The notes: generated by a model not told the origin, from the letters alone. A stretch of 64,000 nucleotides of DNA from Methylocystis parvus OBBP (GCF_027571405.1 NZ_CP092968.1:744001-808000), one strand, 5' to 3'. Shown: positions 43,031-53,400, counted from the stretch's first letter. Numbers and translations: made by a program.

Positions 43031-45409
43031 TCACGCGCTCTTCTTGATCGCCCCGGAGTCGCGCATCCGCAGCAGCCGGCCGAGATTGTGGTCGGAGACG
43101 AACGCGTGCAGGGCGTCGGCCTCCAGCGGGCGACTGAAGAGATAACCCTGAATCTCGTTGCAGCCATGCTCGCGCAGGAACGCCTCCTGCGCTTCCGTCT
43201 CCACGCCTTCCGCGACAACGCGCAGTTTCAGGGCCTGACCGAGCGAGATGATCGCCTCCGCGATCGCGCGATCATTGGGATCGGTCAGGATGTCATTGAC
43301 GAAGGAGCGGTCGATCTTGATCTTGTCGAGCGGTATCTGCCGGATGAGGGCGAATGACGTATGGCCGGCGCCGAAATCGTCGATCGCGAGCTTGACGCCC
43401 GTCTCCTTGATCGCCCGCAAGACCATCAGGGCGTCGCCGGCGTCCTGCATCACCATGTTTTCGGTGATTTCGAGCTCCAGCCAATCCGGCTCCATACCGG
43501 CCTTCGCGAGCGCCTCGCAGATGTCCGAGACGATATGATCGTCATAGAGCTGACGCGGCGAGAGATTGACCGCGACCGAGACCGGACCCAGCCCCTGCGC
43601 CCGCCAGGCCATGTGTTGAGCGCAAGCCCGCTCCATCACCCATTTGCCCATCGGCACGATGAGACCGCTTTCCTCGGCGATCGGAATGAAGCGGTCGGGC
43701 GGGAGCAGACCCAATTCGGGGTGACGCCAGCGCAGCAGCGCTTCGACGCCGGTGATCGCGCCGGTCGCGATACAGCGCTTGGGTTGATAGACCAGGAGGA
43801 ACTCGTCACGCTTGATGGCGCGACGCAGATCGTTCTCGAGCGTCAGTCCCTGCAGCGTTTGCGTCTTCGCCTTGGGCGAGAAGAGGCGCACGACGCCTTT
43901 CCCTTCGGCCTTCGCCAGATACATCGCCGAGTCGGCGTTTCTTAGAAGCGTCTCGTCATCCGCGCCGTCGCAGGGATAGAGCGCGACGCCGATGCTGGCG
44001 CTGACCCCGCATTCCTGTCCGGCGATCGGCATCGGCGCGGCTATGCAGGCGAGGAGAGACTCGGCGACCCGCACCGCGTTTCTCGGCGTATCCATGTCGT
44101 GCAAGATGACGACGAACTCGTCGCCCCCGAGGCGCGCGACGGCGTCGCATGCGCGCAGGCACGTTTTGAGCCGCGCGGAGACTTCGCGAAGCAGCGCGTC
44201 GCCCGCCGCATGTCCAAGCGTGTCGTTGATCGCCTTGAAGCGATCGAGATCGACGAAGAGCAAGCTGAAACGGCCCTGGCCGCCGCGGCAGGCGTCCACC
44301 TTCTCTCGCAGGAGTCGGGTGAAAAGGGCGCGATTGGGCAACCCGGTCAGCGCGTCATGGGTGGCGAGATAACGCACGCGCGCTTCCGCCTCCTGCCGCT
44401 CCGTCACGTCTTCGTAAATCACCACAGCGCCGCCGTCCTCTTGCGCCGCCTGGGTCGCGGAGACGACGCCGCCGTCCCGCCGTGGGATCAGCGTGCATGC
44501 GGTGCGACCGGCGCGCAAATTGACGAAGATCTCCCGGACGAAAAGATCGGCGCTTTCCTGCGTGAGCGCGCCACTCGCCTGCAGCGAACTGGCGAACGCC
44601 TCGATCGTCTGGCCGGCGGAAATATTTGCGGCGGACGTTCCGAAGGCGTTCGCCACGCGCGCATTCGTCACCACGAGCCGACCGTCGCCGTCAAGCATGC
44701 AAAGGCCTTGCGGCATGTTGTTGAGCGCCGCGTCGAATCTTTTGTTCCGCTCCTCGAGCTGTTGCGCGAGCTTTGAGGTCTGCTTACGGGCGTAGAGGAC
44801 CCGAAGCATGTTGGCGGACTGATAGAAGCAGATGTCGAAGGCGCTGACGGTGAAGACGAAGAAGGTGAAAGCGAGGATGTAATAGGCCGCCTCGTTGCGC
44901 GCGAGCGCGGCGGCGCAGACCGGCGCGACATTGAACAGGAGCTGTCCGAGCGCGATGTGGCGAACGCCCGAATTGCGGACGACCGCGCCCGCCGTACAGC
45001 CTGTCGTCACCGTCAGGACGAGCATATGAACGACCGCGTCGTTCGTGTCGCGCAGCGCGACGACGTCGAGCGCGCCGAGCGCGCCGGAAAAGGCGTAGGC
45101 GCCGACAGCGTAGATCGCCTCCCATTTGGTCAGGGCCGCGCGACTTCGATCTTTCGCCCGGTCGCGCCGACGGTAAGCCAGGACGGCGCCCACTCGCACG
45201 CAGGAGACGAAGGCCAGCAGGGCGGAGCAGTAAGCGATCTGCGGCAGGTCCGCATAAAGCGCGACCGCGAAGGTCAAGGACGCCGAACTGGCGGCGCCGA
45301 GGACAAGCGAGACGAACGGCGCGTAGAGCGAATCCACGAGATCCGCCAGAACGTCGGTCGTCAGACGCGGGTCTTTTCTAAAAAACCTTTTCAGGGAAAA
45401 AAGTTGCAT
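43031..45409 (-). CDS. GGDEF-EAL protein with N-terminal membrane sensor and PAS domain
   Basis: 792 aa. The N-terminal membrane region of about six helices (about 20-205) and a coiled linker (RKQTSKLAQQLEERNKRFDAALNNMPQGLCML) lead to a PAS domain. The GGDEF domain follows (DALTGLPNRALFTRLL, RLGGDEFVVIL: catalytic GGDEF intact), then the EAL domain (GVEALLRWRHPELGLLPPDRFIPIAEESGLI, LEITENMVM, AIDDFGAGHTS, KIKIDRSFV: EAL and metal ligands intact). It can in principle both make and degrade cyclic di-GMP. ATG 45409 with GAGGGGC upstream is preferred over 45430. Confidence 0.93.
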   Translation of the reverse strand: MQLFSLKRFFRKDPRLTTDVLADLVDSLYAPFVSLVLGAASSASLTFAVALYADLPQIAYCSALLAFVSCVRVGAVLAYRRRDRAKDRSRAALTKWEAIYAVGAYAFSGALGALDVVALRDTNDAVVHMLVLTVTTGCTAGAVVRNSGVRHIALGQLLFNVAPVCAAALARNEAAYYILAFTFFVFTVSAFDICFYQSANMLRVLYARKQTSKLAQQLEERNKRFDAALNNMPQGLCMLDGDGRLVVTNARVANAFGTSAANISAGQTIEAFASSLQASGALTQESADLFVREIFVNLRAGRTACTLIPRRDGGVVSATQAAQEDGGAVVIYEDVTERQEAEARVRYLATHDALTGLPNRALFTRLLREKVDACRGGQGRFSLLFVDLDRFKAINDTLGHAAGDALLREVSARLKTCLRACDAVARLGGDEFVVILHDMDTPRNAVRVAESLLACIAAPMPIAGQECGVSASIGVALYPCDGADDETLLRNADSAMYLAKAEGKGVVRLFSPKAKTQTLQGLTLENDLRRAIKRDEFLLVYQPKRCIATGAITGVEALLRWRHPELGLLPPDRFIPIAEESGLIVPMGKWVMERACAQHMAWRAQGLGPVSVAVNLSPRQLYDDHIVSDICEALAKAGMEPDWLELEITENMVMQDAGDALMVLRAIKETGVKLAIDDFGAGHTSFALIRQIPLDKIKIDRSFVNDILTDPNDRAIAEAIISLGQALKLRVVAEGVETEAQEAFLREHGCNEIQGYLFSRPLEADALHAFVSDHNLGRLLRMRDSGAIKKSA

Positions 45410-45543
45410 GAACGCCCCTCGTTCACGCAACTTTGCCGTGTCGGTATTTACATTTCGCTGTCAAACATGGTCGCCAATCCGTTAAAGGGTGAAGAAGGCC
45501 ATGTTTTTACGTCGCTTTTTACCGAGCTGCAGAGATCCGCTCT

Positions 45544-46746
45544 TCAGGGCAGCCGCACCGTCGCGATGGCGAGCGCGGCGACGCCCTCTCGCCGCCCGGT
45601 AAACCCCAGCTTCTCCGTCGTCGTCGCCTTGATCGCCACGCGGTCGAGCGGCATTTCCATAATCTCCGCGAGCGTCGCGCGGATGGCGTCGCGATGCGGG
45701 CCGACCTTCGGCGCCTCGCAGACGATGGTCGCGTCGATATGGGCGATCATGCCGCCCCGGTCGCGCACCAGCTTGCAGGCGTGGGCCAGAAAGATGCGCG
45801 AGGGCGCGCCTTTCCATTGCGGGTCCGAGGGCGGGAAGTGCGCGCCTATGTCGCCCTCCGCGATCGCGCCGAGAACGGCGTCGGTGATGGCGTGCATCAG
45901 CACATCGGCGTCGGAATGGCCGGCGAGCGCATGGCTGTGGGGAACGGCGACGCCGCCGAGCCAGACATGATCGCCCTCGGCGAAGGCGTGAACGTCATAA
46001 CCCTGTCCCATGCGCACGTCGGGGAGCGAGGCGAAGGAAGGGGCTTTCAATTGATCCATGGCGCGGGCGAAATCCTCTGGCGTCGTGAGCTTGAAATTGG
46101 CGAGATCGCCCGGAAAGACGAAGACCGCATGGCCGGCCGCCTCGGCGACCATGGCGTCGTCGGTGAGTTCGCGCTCGGCCGCGGCCGCCGCGCGATGGGC
46201 GTCGAGAATGAGCGGGAAACGGAAAGATTGCGGCGTCTGCACGGCGCGCAACCGCGCGCGATCCGGCGTCGCGAAGACGAACCCCCCGGCGTCGATCTCC
46301 TTCACCGTATCGTTGAGCGCGACGCCGGGCGCGGCGGCCCCGTGAGCATTGGCGGCGTCGATCGCGCGGGCGATGAGGGCGGGGTCGGCGAAGGGGCGGG
46401 CGGCGTCGTGGATCAGCACGATGGCGGGCGCGCCTTCCTGGGCGATCGCCTCGAGCCCATTGCGGACGCTCTCCTGACGCGAGGGGCCGCCAAGAGCGGG
46501 CTCTGACAGCGCGGCCTGTTCCGCCGGGTTCAGCTCCGCTATGCTGTTCGCGTAGAGCTCGCGGTCGTCTGGATGAATGACGACCTTCAGCCGCGCCCGC
46601 GGCGCGCCGACGCGCAAGGCGCGAAGCGTCCGCGCGAGGACCGTCTCGCCGGCGAGCTCACGATATTGTTTGGGCAGACCTTCGCCGGCGCGCGAGCCGC
46701 GTCCGCCGGCGACGACAAGGATGGCGATTTCGGTTCCTGCGACCAT
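45544..46746 (-). CDS. ispDF: Bifunctional IspD/IspF enzyme of the MEP pathway
   Basis: 400 aa fusion. The IspD half (1-about 235) has [29 protein letters not shown] (CTP loop), HDAARPF and AVQTPQSF. The IspF half (about 243-400) has [64 protein letters not shown] with Asp/His metal ligands, and [16 protein letters not shown]. Together they make CDP-ME from MEP and later close MEcPP for isoprenoid synthesis. The fusion is usual in alphaproteobacteria and campylobacters. It is divergent from dusB across 92 bp, the normal context. Confidence 0.97.
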   Translation of the reverse strand: MVAGTEIAILVVAGGRGSRAGEGLPKQYRELAGETVLARTLRALRVGAPRARLKVVIHPDDRELYANSIAELNPAEQAALSEPALGGPSRQESVRNGLEAIAQEGAPAIVLIHDAARPFADPALIARAIDAANAHGAAAPGVALNDTVKEIDAGGFVFATPDRARLRAVQTPQSFRFPLILDAHRAAAAAERELTDDAMVAEAAGHAVFVFPGDLANFKLTTPEDFARAMDQLKAPSFASLPDVRMGQGYDVHAFAEGDHVWLGGVAVPHSHALAGHSDADVLMHAITDAVLGAIAEGDIGAHFPPSDPQWKGAPSRIFLAHACKLVRDRGGMIAHIDATIVCEAPKVGPHRDAIRATLAEIMEMPLDRVAIKATTTEKLGFTGRREGVAALAIATVRLP

Positions 46747-46838
46747 GCCGCTCTGTGTCGCTTTTCCTTCCCTGCGTCAAATAGACAGAGACGCGGCGCA
46801 ACGGCAATGTTGCAACTGCGAAGGAGCCTGCTTATAGT

Positions 46839-47891
46839 ATGAGCACTATGACCAGTGCTGAAAATGTGGGCGCAGATATGCGTCCGCCGCTGCAAGTCGG
46901 GCCTGTCCAGCTATCCGGCCGCGCTTTTCTCGCGCCCATGGCCGGCGTCACCGATCCAGCCATGAGGCGAATTGCCGAGCGATTTGGCGCCAGCGCGGCC
47001 GTGAGCGAGATGATCACCGCGGCGGGCGTCGCTCGCGGCGACAGGGAGACGGCGCTGCGACTTGCTTCCGCCAGCGATACAAAATCCGCGCCGCGCGTCA
47101 TCCAGATCGCCGCTCGAGACCGAGATGAAATCGCCGCCGCCGCCCGCTGCGCCGAGGAGGCGGGGGCCGATTGGGTCGACATCAATATGGGATGCCCCTG
47201 CAAGCGCGTGACCGGCGGGCTCGCGGGCGCCGCGCTGATGCGCGATCTCAACCAGGCGGCGGCGCTCATCGCCGCGGCGCGCAACGCCATACGCATTCCG
47301 CTCAGCGTAAAGATGCGTCTGGGATGGGACGACGCGACGCGCAACGCGGCCGAACTCGCGCGACGCGCCGAGGCCGAAGGCGCCAGCCTCGTCACCGTGC
47401 ATGGCCGCACGCGCCAGCAATTCTATACGGGCCGGGCCGACTGGGCGGCGATCGCCGCCGTCAAACAGACGGTCGCAATCCCGGTCGTCGCCAATGGCGA
47501 TTGCGGTAGCCCGCAAGACGCCGCGCAGATGCTGGCGCTTTCGGGCGCCGATGCGGTGATGGTCGGGCGCGCCGCGCAGGGCCGACCCTGGCTCGTCGGC
47601 GACATCGCGCATTATCTCGCGACCGGCCGCAAGCGCCACGCGCCCGGCCTGACGGAGCGGGGGGCCGTCGCCCGCGAGCATCTTGACGGTCTGCTCTCCC
47701 AAATGGGCGCCGGCGCGGGACTGCGCCACGCGCGCAAACATCTCGCTTCCTATGTCGATGACGCCTTTGGCGCGGAGAGCGCTTCGATGGTCGAGCTGCG
47801 CCGCGCCCTTGTGACGGCGAACCGGGCCGACGAGGCGTTTCGCTTGATCGACATTATTTTCAGCGCTGAGACCCAAGAGGCCGCCGCATGA
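46839..47891 (+). CDS. dusB: tRNA-dihydrouridine synthase B (NifR3)
   Basis: 350 aa, FMN TIM-barrel enzyme that reduces uridine in the tRNA D-loop. [22 protein letters not shown], the catalytic cysteine in [47 protein letters not shown] and [26 protein letters not shown] are all present. ATG 46839 follows AAGGAG. Its stop overlaps the ntrB start by ATGA, the classical nifR3-ntrB-ntrC operon of alphaproteobacteria. Confidence 0.96.
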   Translation: MSTMTSAENVGADMRPPLQVGPVQLSGRAFLAPMAGVTDPAMRRIAERFGASAAVSEMITAAGVARGDRETALRLASASDTKSAPRVIQIAARDRDEIAAAARCAEEAGADWVDINMGCPCKRVTGGLAGAALMRDLNQAAALIAAARNAIRIPLSVKMRLGWDDATRNAAELARRAEAEGASLVTVHGRTRQQFYTGRADWAAIAAVKQTVAIPVVANGDCGSPQDAAQMLALSGADAVMVGRAAQGRPWLVGDIAHYLATGRKRHAPGLTERGAVAREHLDGLLSQMGAGAGLRHARKHLASYVDDAFGAESASMVELRRALVTANRADEAFRLIDIIFSAETQEAAA

Positions 47892-49075
47892 GCTATTCGG
47901 ACCGAACGGGACGCGACGACGCCCGGCGCAAGGATTTCGCGCCGCTCAAAATTATAGACGAGCGCAATCGAAGCTGCGTTCTCGAAGCCCTGCCGAACGC
48001 GCTTCTCACCGTCTCGCGCGAGGGGGCGATCGAGGACGCCAACGCCGCGGCCGAGAGCTTCTTCGAACTCGGAAAGCCCTTGCTCATCGGGCAGAGGATC
48101 GACCGGCTTCTGCCTTTCGGCTCGCCGCTCATCACGCTGATCCAGCATGTGCGGGACCGTGGCGCGGCGATCAACGAATATAAGATCGATGTCGGCCGGC
48201 CGGGGCAGGAGGGCGACCGGCGCGTCGACGTCCATTGCGCGCCGCTGCCGGAATCGGACGGCGCGGTCCTGGTTGTGCTGCAAGAACGTACAATTGCCGA
48301 TAAAATAGACAGGCAGCTCAGCCATAGGGGCGCTGTGCGTTCAGTTTCCGGCCTCGCCTCAATGCTCGCCCACGAAATCAAGAACCCGCTGTCGGGAATT
48401 CGTGGCGCCGCACAATTGCTCGAGAGCGGGCTTTCGGATCAGGATCGGGCGCTGACGCGGCTCATCTGCGAGGAGACCGACCGCATCGTGCGGCTCGTCG
48501 ACCGGATGGAGGTTTTTTCGGACGCGCGGCCGCTGAAGCGCGAGCGCGTCAATATCCATTCGGTGCTCGATCATGTAAAGCAGGTCGCGCAAAGCGGCTT
48601 TGCGCGCCGCATCAGGTTCGTAGAGAATTACGATCCGTCGCTGCCGCCCGTGCTGGCCAATCGCGACCAGCTCGTCCAGGCCTTCCTGAACCTCGTCAAA
48701 AACGCCGCTGAAGCGATCGGCGACGACGCCGTGGATGGCGAGATCGAGCTCTCGACGGCCTTCCGTCCAGGCGTGAGCCTGCGGGCGCTCGGCGCGCGCG
48801 GCGCCGTGGGTCTGCCGCTCGAATTCTGCGTGCGCGACAATGGTCCCGGCGTGCCGGACGACATCGCCGCTCATCTCTTCGACCCCTTTGTCACCACGAA
48901 ATCTTCGGGGACTGGCCTGGGACTTGCACTCGTCGCGAAGATCGTCAACGACCACGGCGGCGTTATTGAATGCGAATCTCTTCCCCGACGTACGACCTTC
49001 CGAGTTCTGATGCCCATGTATCGCGCCAAGTCGGCCGAGAAGCCATCGGAAACAAAGAAGGAAGGTCGCTCATGA
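47888..49075 (+). CDS. ntrB: Nitrogen regulation sensor kinase NtrB
   Basis: 395 aa, cytoplasmic. PAS domain about 28-135 ([40 protein letters not shown]), H-box with His162 in [21 protein letters not shown]-box [13 protein letters not shown], and [42 protein letters not shown]. It phosphorylates or dephosphorylates NtrC under control of PII protein. It is translationally coupled to dusB and followed by ntrC 28 bp later. Confidence 0.96.
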   Translation: MSYSDRTGRDDARRKDFAPLKIIDERNRSCVLEALPNALLTVSREGAIEDANAAAESFFELGKPLLIGQRIDRLLPFGSPLITLIQHVRDRGAAINEYKIDVGRPGQEGDRRVDVHCAPLPESDGAVLVVLQERTIADKIDRQLSHRGAVRSVSGLASMLAHEIKNPLSGIRGAAQLLESGLSDQDRALTRLICEETDRIVRLVDRMEVFSDARPLKRERVNIHSVLDHVKQVAQSGFARRIRFVENYDPSLPPVLANRDQLVQAFLNLVKNAAEAIGDDAVDGEIELSTAFRPGVSLRALGARGAVGLPLEFCVRDNGPGVPDDIAAHLFDPFVTTKSSGTGLGLALVAKIVNDHGGVIECESLPRRTTFRVLMPMYRAKSAEKPSETKKEGRS

Positions 49076-49103
49076 CTCTTTGTCTGCGCGGGAGATCCTT
49101 TTG

Positions 49104-50579
49104 ATGACGAGAGGCGAAATTCTGGTCGCCGACGACGACGCGGCCATCCGCACGGTCGTAGCGCAGGCCCTGTCGCGCGCCGGCTATGAGGTCCGCACGA
49201 CGGGCACGGCCGCGACGCTCTGGCGTTGGGTGCAATCGGGCGAGGGCGACCTCGTCGTGACCGACGTCGTGATGCCGGACGAAAACGCTTTCGAACTGCT
49301 GCCGCGCATCAAGAAACTGCGCCCCGAGCTGCCCATTATCGTGATGAGCGCGCAGAACACTTTCATGACGGCGATACGCGCCTCGGAAAGGGGCGCCTAT
49401 GACTATCTGCCCAAGCCCTTCGATCTGAAGGAGCTCGTCGGCATTGTCGGCCGAGCCATGGCCGAGCCGCGTAAGAACGCCGACGAGGCCGCGCCCGAAG
49501 AAATGGAGGGCATGCCGCTCGTCGGAAGATCGCCCGCGATGCAGGAGATCTACCGCTCGCTCGCGCGCCTGATGCAGACCGATCTGACGGTCATGATCAA
49601 TGGCGAATCCGGCACGGGCAAGGAGCTCGTCGCGCGCGCTCTTCATGATTACGGAAAGCGTAAGAAGGGCCCCTTCGTCGCGGTCAACATGGCGGCGATC
49701 CCCCGCGACCTGATCGAGAGCGAGCTTTTCGGCCATGAGAAGGGCGCCTTCACCGGCGCCAATCAGAGATCGGCCGGCCGCTTCGAGCAGGCGGAGGGCG
49801 GCACGCTGTTTCTCGACGAAATCGGCGACATGCCGATGGAGGCGCAGACCCGGCTGCTTCGCGTGTTGCAGCAGGGCGAATATACGACCGTCGGCGGCCG
49901 CACGCCGATCAAGACCAATGTCCGCATCATCGCCGCGACCAACAAGGATCTGCGCGGGCTGATCCAGCAGGGCCTGTTCCGCGAGGACCTCTATTTCCGG
50001 CTCAACGTCGTGCCGCTGCGCCTGCCGCCGCTGCGCGAGCGCACCGAGGACATTCCCGACCTCGTGCACCACTTTTTCAAACAGGCGGCGAGCGAGGGCC
50101 TGCCGCAGAAATATATCGAGCAGGCCGCGCTCGACCGGATGAAGAAATATCGCTGGCCGGGAAACATCCGCGAGCTGGAGAATCTGATCCGCCGCCTCGC
50201 CGCGCTGCATCCGCAGGAGGTCATCTCCGACCAGCTCGTCGAGGCCGAACTCGAGCACGAGCTGCGCCAGGCGACCGTCGACAGCAAGCCGGCCGCGCCG
50301 GGCGCGGCGCCCTCCAGGGAGCTGGAAAACGGCCAGACGCTCTCGACCTCGGTGGAGCAGCATCTCGCCAAGCTCTTTCGCGACTGCGGCGACGGCCTCC
50401 CGCCGCCCGGCCTCTATCACCGCATCATCCGCGAGATCGAGATTCCGCTGATCTCGGCCGCGCTGGCGGCGACGCGGGGGAATCAGATCAAGGCGGCGGA
50501 GCTTCTGGGGCTGAACCGGAATACGTTGCGCAAAAAGGTCAATGATCTGGATATAAGGCTGATGCGCTCGCCGAGGTGA
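49104..50579 (+). CDS. ntrC: Nitrogen regulation response regulator NtrC
   Basis: 491 aa. Receiver with phosphoacceptor Asp54 ([11 protein letters not shown]); AAA+ domain with Walker A GESGTGKE, the sigma-54 contact loop EKGAFTGAN intact, Walker [11 protein letters not shown] and the R-finger region [22 protein letters not shown]-terminal Fis-type HTH ([31 protein letters not shown]). It activates sigma-54 promoters for nitrogen assimilation. ATG 49104 behind GGGAGA is the start. ntrY would normally follow directly; here a 2.7-kb island intervenes. Confidence 0.97.
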   Translation: MTRGEILVADDDAAIRTVVAQALSRAGYEVRTTGTAATLWRWVQSGEGDLVVTDVVMPDENAFELLPRIKKLRPELPIIVMSAQNTFMTAIRASERGAYDYLPKPFDLKELVGIVGRAMAEPRKNADEAAPEEMEGMPLVGRSPAMQEIYRSLARLMQTDLTVMINGESGTGKELVARALHDYGKRKKGPFVAVNMAAIPRDLIESELFGHEKGAFTGANQRSAGRFEQAEGGTLFLDEIGDMPMEAQTRLLRVLQQGEYTTVGGRTPIKTNVRIIAATNKDLRGLIQQGLFREDLYFRLNVVPLRLPPLRERTEDIPDLVHHFFKQAASEGLPQKYIEQAALDRMKKYRWPGNIRELENLIRRLAALHPQEVISDQLVEAELEHELRQATVDSKPAAPGAAPSRELENGQTLSTSVEQHLAKLFRDCGDGLPPPGLYHRIIREIEIPLISAALAATRGNQIKAAELLGLNRNTLRKKVNDLDIRLMRSPR

Positions 50580-50619
50580 GAGAGAGGATGAGGCGGCCGT
50601 CCCAGTGTCTCAGGGGCTC

Positions 50620-51066
50620 TCAAAGGTGCCGCACCTCCATTACCCCACCCCACTTATCGTTTAGGTATTCGCATATGAGCCGCCTATGACATTGATGTGC
50701 CTTTTCCTCGGAACATAACAGACACGTGTCCTCGAACATTTCGGGCCGAAAGCGCTCCTCTATTTTCCGCTCGGCCATCAGCGCCAGAAAACGTCTCTCA
50801 TAGACGCTCCAGTCGCACTTATCCTTTTTGTATTGCTTCAGCATGTCGTCCGCAGGCGCAAGCAAAGGTTGATGAACATAATGAATTCCCCCGATTTTTT
50901 TTAGGAAATAGGCCAAGTCGTCGGCCTTCGCAAATCCCGCAAGTTGGGACGTGTTGTGTAGGCGGACATCAACCAATTTCTTCACTCCAGCGCGAATTAG
51001 ACGCTCGAAGAAATTTTCCGCGTTGGACTTTGTAAATCCGATAGTGCTGACCTTTGCGCGAACCAA
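50620..51066 (-). CDS. DUF488 family protein, second copy of the island operon
   Basis: 148 aa. DUF488 landmarks: STIGFTKSNAENFFERLIRAGVKKLVDVRLHNTSQLAGFAK at the N-terminus, LLAPADDMLKQYKKD in the middle, and the C-terminal LLCSEEKAHQCHRRLICEYL with Cys and His residues that could bind metal or act in catalysis. The family's biochemical role is not established. It starts with TTG at 51066, 4 bp past the preceding gene's stop, with GGAG of the ribosome site inside that gene: clear translational coupling. Base composition is lower in GC than in the flanking ntr genes. It belongs to a different DUF488 subgroup from its neighbour. Confidence 0.85.
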   Translation of the reverse strand: MVRAKVSTIGFTKSNAENFFERLIRAGVKKLVDVRLHNTSQLAGFAKADDLAYFLKKIGGIHYVHQPLLAPADDMLKQYKKDKCDWSVYERRFLALMAERKIEERFRPEMFEDTCLLCSEEKAHQCHRRLICEYLNDKWGGVMEVRHL

Positions 51067-51069
51067 TGT

Positions 51070-51690
51070 TTACTCCGCGGCGACAGGAGGTGGCCGTCCT
51101 GGGTCGGACGTTGAAAATGCGACCTTTCTTGCTTGAAGCCTATAGGCGGTTTGAAGCCTTTCCTCGCGAGCGGAAAAAAGATCGTCCGCATTTTGTCCAA
51201 CGAGCGTAAGGAGTTCTTCCTCAATCCGGGTCTGCGGTATCGTCGATCCCTTGGACATAATATGTTGCACGTCTATTCCGCGGCGCAGCAACTGCCTGCC
51301 AACAAGTAGACAACGATGGCAATCAAGCGGATGTTTCTCAGAGCACATCAGCGCGATGCGGTATCGTTCCCCGCCGGCCACAACACGGTCGATTCCAGCA
51401 TTGAATGCTTCCGTCGACGCCATTTTCTCGTAGTCAGCGACACCCTCACAATAAAAATTTGCGCCTGTCGGGCGACCACCCAACTCCTTCCCGAGGAAGA
51501 CATAGGCAATACCGTCCTGCTTCAACTCGCTACACAACTCCTTCTGGTTGAAGTGGGGAAGATACCGCGAGTAGGGGGACGTGCGCACATCCGCGACCGC
51601 GTCCACGCCCACCCGACGAAGCAACGTCAAAAATTGCTCGTAAGGCAGCGTGGAATGACCAATCGAGAAGATACCACGTAGCGTAACCAA
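51070..51690 (-). CDS. DUF488 family protein, first copy of the island operon
   Basis: 206 aa. FSIGHSTLPYEQFLTLLRRVGVDAVADVRTSPYSRYLPHFN is the canonical DUF488 N-terminus; YVFLGKELGGRP and ALMCSEKHPLDCHRCLLVGRQLLRRGIDVQHI complete it. A C-terminal extension (about 150-206) is specific to this copy. It begins with TTG at 51690 with GGAGAG just upstream. It lies 18 bp after the predicted dual-OB gene and 3 bp before the second DUF488 gene, so the three form one operon. I recall DUF488 genes next to dual-OB proteins in other bacteria, in contexts suggestive of nucleic-acid or conflict-related functions; this is memory, not a search. Confidence 0.87.
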   Translation of the reverse strand: MVTLRGIFSIGHSTLPYEQFLTLLRRVGVDAVADVRTSPYSRYLPHFNQKELCSELKQDGIAYVFLGKELGGRPTGANFYCEGVADYEKMASTEAFNAGIDRVVAGGERYRIALMCSEKHPLDCHRCLLVGRQLLRRGIDVQHIMSKGSTIPQTRIEEELLTLVGQNADDLFSAREERLQTAYRLQARKVAFSTSDPGRPPPVAAE

Positions 51691-52080
51691 TGGGTCTCTC
51701 CGCTCCGATCATAGAACGCCATTAAGCATCATATAGCACTTAGGAACACCTTCGAAAGCGCGCGCCAAGCCAATCCTAAGGTGGATTTTTCCACGCTCGG
51801 GCAAAACCGCCTCGATTCCCCTGGTTCCACCTTCCCTCCAAGCATCTTGCAGTATCTTAGCCGATACCGCCACTTTGTACTGTTCTTGATCCGAATCTTC
51901 GAAAGTCGCTTTGAGTTTTAGTTCGCTTGATTGTGTTCTGAATTCCTCAAACCCAATAGACGACCGGTCAATCGCAATGCCGACGAGAGACCGGCACCGC
52001 GCGCCGGAGTCCACATAAACTCCTTGGCAAACGCCTCTATAAATCGAGTTGTGTTTAAGATCTGAGCCGAATGCCTCTGA

Positions 52081-52976
52081 GAGTCCGTTTGAGAATGGTT
52101 GAAGGCTTGTCGCTGGCGTGATTCAAGCACGGGATGTGGACCCGAGCGAATCGCGCCAAGATGGCCGCCATTGAAAAGCAAACCAAGCGGTATCCGACAG
52201 ATTTGACCGACGAGGAGTGGACGCGCGTCGAGGCGTTTCTTCCGTCGCCAGCGCGGCGAGGACGAAAGCCCTCTGTGGAGTTGCGCGAGGTTTTGAACGC
52301 CATCCGCTACATCGCTCGCGCCGGCTGCGGCTGGCGCATGCTGCCGAAGGACTTTCCGCCTTGGCAGACCGTTTACTGGTGGTTTCGTCGCTTCATGCGC
52401 CGCTTTCTTTTCGAGACGATCCATGACGTGGCTCTGATGATCGACCGCGAGCGCGCGGGCCGCGAGGCGAGCCCTTCGGCAGGCGTCATCGATAGTCAGT
52501 CGGTGAAAGCGCCCGCCGCGAAAACCCGAGGCTACGACGCCGGCAAGAAGATCAACGGGCGCAAACGCCACATCGCCGTGGACACGGACGGACGGCTGCT
52601 CATGGTCAATCTGACGACGGCGGATATTTCCGACTCCGCGGGCGCGCAGCAGGTTCTCGACGCCATTCGTAAGCGCTGGCCGTGGATCAAACATCTATTC
52701 GCCGACGGCGCCTATGATCGAAGGAAACTCATGGATAAGGCGGCGTTCAAGGACTTCGTCGTCGAGATCGTGAAGCGCATCGACGCCGATCCAGGCTTCA
52801 AAGTCCTGCCGCGACGCTGGGTGGTTGAGCGAACCTTTGGCTGGATGACCCGCTGGCGACGCCTCGTGCGCGATTACGAAAAGCGCATCGACGTCTCCAA
52901 GGCCATGATCCACGTCGCTCTCGGTGGACTCCTCTTGCGCAGGATCGCGCACTGAAATCAATTCTCAAACGGACTC
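52081..52976 (+). mobile_element. Intact IS5-family (IS1031-type) insertion sequence
   Basis: 896 bp bounded by perfect 16-bp terminal inverted repeats GAGTCCGTTTGAGAAT (52081-52096 and, inverted, 52961-52976). The flanking TGA at 52078-52080 and 52977-52979 is a 3-bp TNA target duplication, the pattern of the IS1031 group. One intact transposase gene fills it. The undamaged ends, duplication and transposase point to a recent insertion. Confidence 0.95.
52134..52955 (+). CDS. IS5-family DDE transposase
   Basis: 273 aa. N-terminus RYPTDLTDEEWTRVEAFLP, then GRKPSVELREVLNAIRYIARAGCGWRMLPKDFPPWQTVYWWFRRF (typical IS5 dimer/DNA-binding part). The catalytic triad is visible: Asp in SAGVIDSQSVKAP, Asp in KHLFADGAYDRRKL and Glu in RRWVVERTFGWMTRWRRLVRDYEK (Y-1-R-E context). 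It uses a single frame, without a programmed frameshift. The MWT start at 52134 is typical of relatives; ATG 52161 is an alternative. It lies antisense to the gene it interrupts. Confidence 0.96.
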   Translation: MWTRANRAKMAAIEKQTKRYPTDLTDEEWTRVEAFLPSPARRGRKPSVELREVLNAIRYIARAGCGWRMLPKDFPPWQTVYWWFRRFMRRFLFETIHDVALMIDRERAGREASPSAGVIDSQSVKAPAAKTRGYDAGKKINGRKRHIAVDTDGRLLMVNLTTADISDSAGAQQVLDAIRKRWPWIKHLFADGAYDRRKLMDKAAFKDFVVEIVKRIDADPGFKVLPRRWVVERTFGWMTRWRRLVRDYEKRIDVSKAMIHVALGGLLLRRIAH

Positions 52977-53400
52977 TGATAACGATTGATCTATTCTGGG
53001 CCGCTGCGGCCCAAGCCAATCCAAAAATGCCTGCTCAACGACTTCAATTTTCGCAGGATCAATATTCTGATCTTCAGTTGAATGGGGGTAAAAATTAGTT
53101 TTGGTCGGTCCAGTCGGTACGACATTAAGCGTAACGCCGGGAACTATTCCAAGTCGTGCGATCAAATCCAAAGTCCAATGGTGTCCGCCTAGAAGGGGCC
53201 GGATCATCCGTTTCTCCTTGGCGCACCAGCCAGCTACGCAAAACATATTATTATGCATTACCGTGACGTCAGTGATGAGAATTCTCAAAAGGTTCTCCAG
53301 TTTTGCAATGAGCCCGGGAAATGGGCGTTATCCGTGAAATTTTCAAGGCGGAGCCAATCGGAAGACGGTAATAGGGTTCAATTGGAGGCTCACCCAAACC

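Larger units (their letters stand above)
51709..53288 (-). pseudogene. Predicted dual-OB-domain protein gene split by an IS5-type element
   Basis: Two fragments on the minus strand, 53288-52977 (104 codons) and 52077-51709 (122 codons plus stop), are separated by an insertion element. Removing the element and one TGA target copy joins them in one frame of 226 residues with no lost base. The N-part starts RILITDVTVMHNNMFCVAGWCAKEKRMIRPL, the C-part ends LRIGLARAFEGVPKCYMMLNGVL; both resemble, from memory, the family annotated as dual OB domain-containing. The start is TTG at 53288 with GGAG 7 bp upstream. As it stands the protein would stop after about 107 residues, inside the element, so the gene is most likely inactive. 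Confidence 0.85.

Noticed and set aside
48963..50420. 485-codon open frame antisense to ntrC
   Set aside because: Same cause; NtrC on the plus strand is complete and the antisense product has no recognisable motif.
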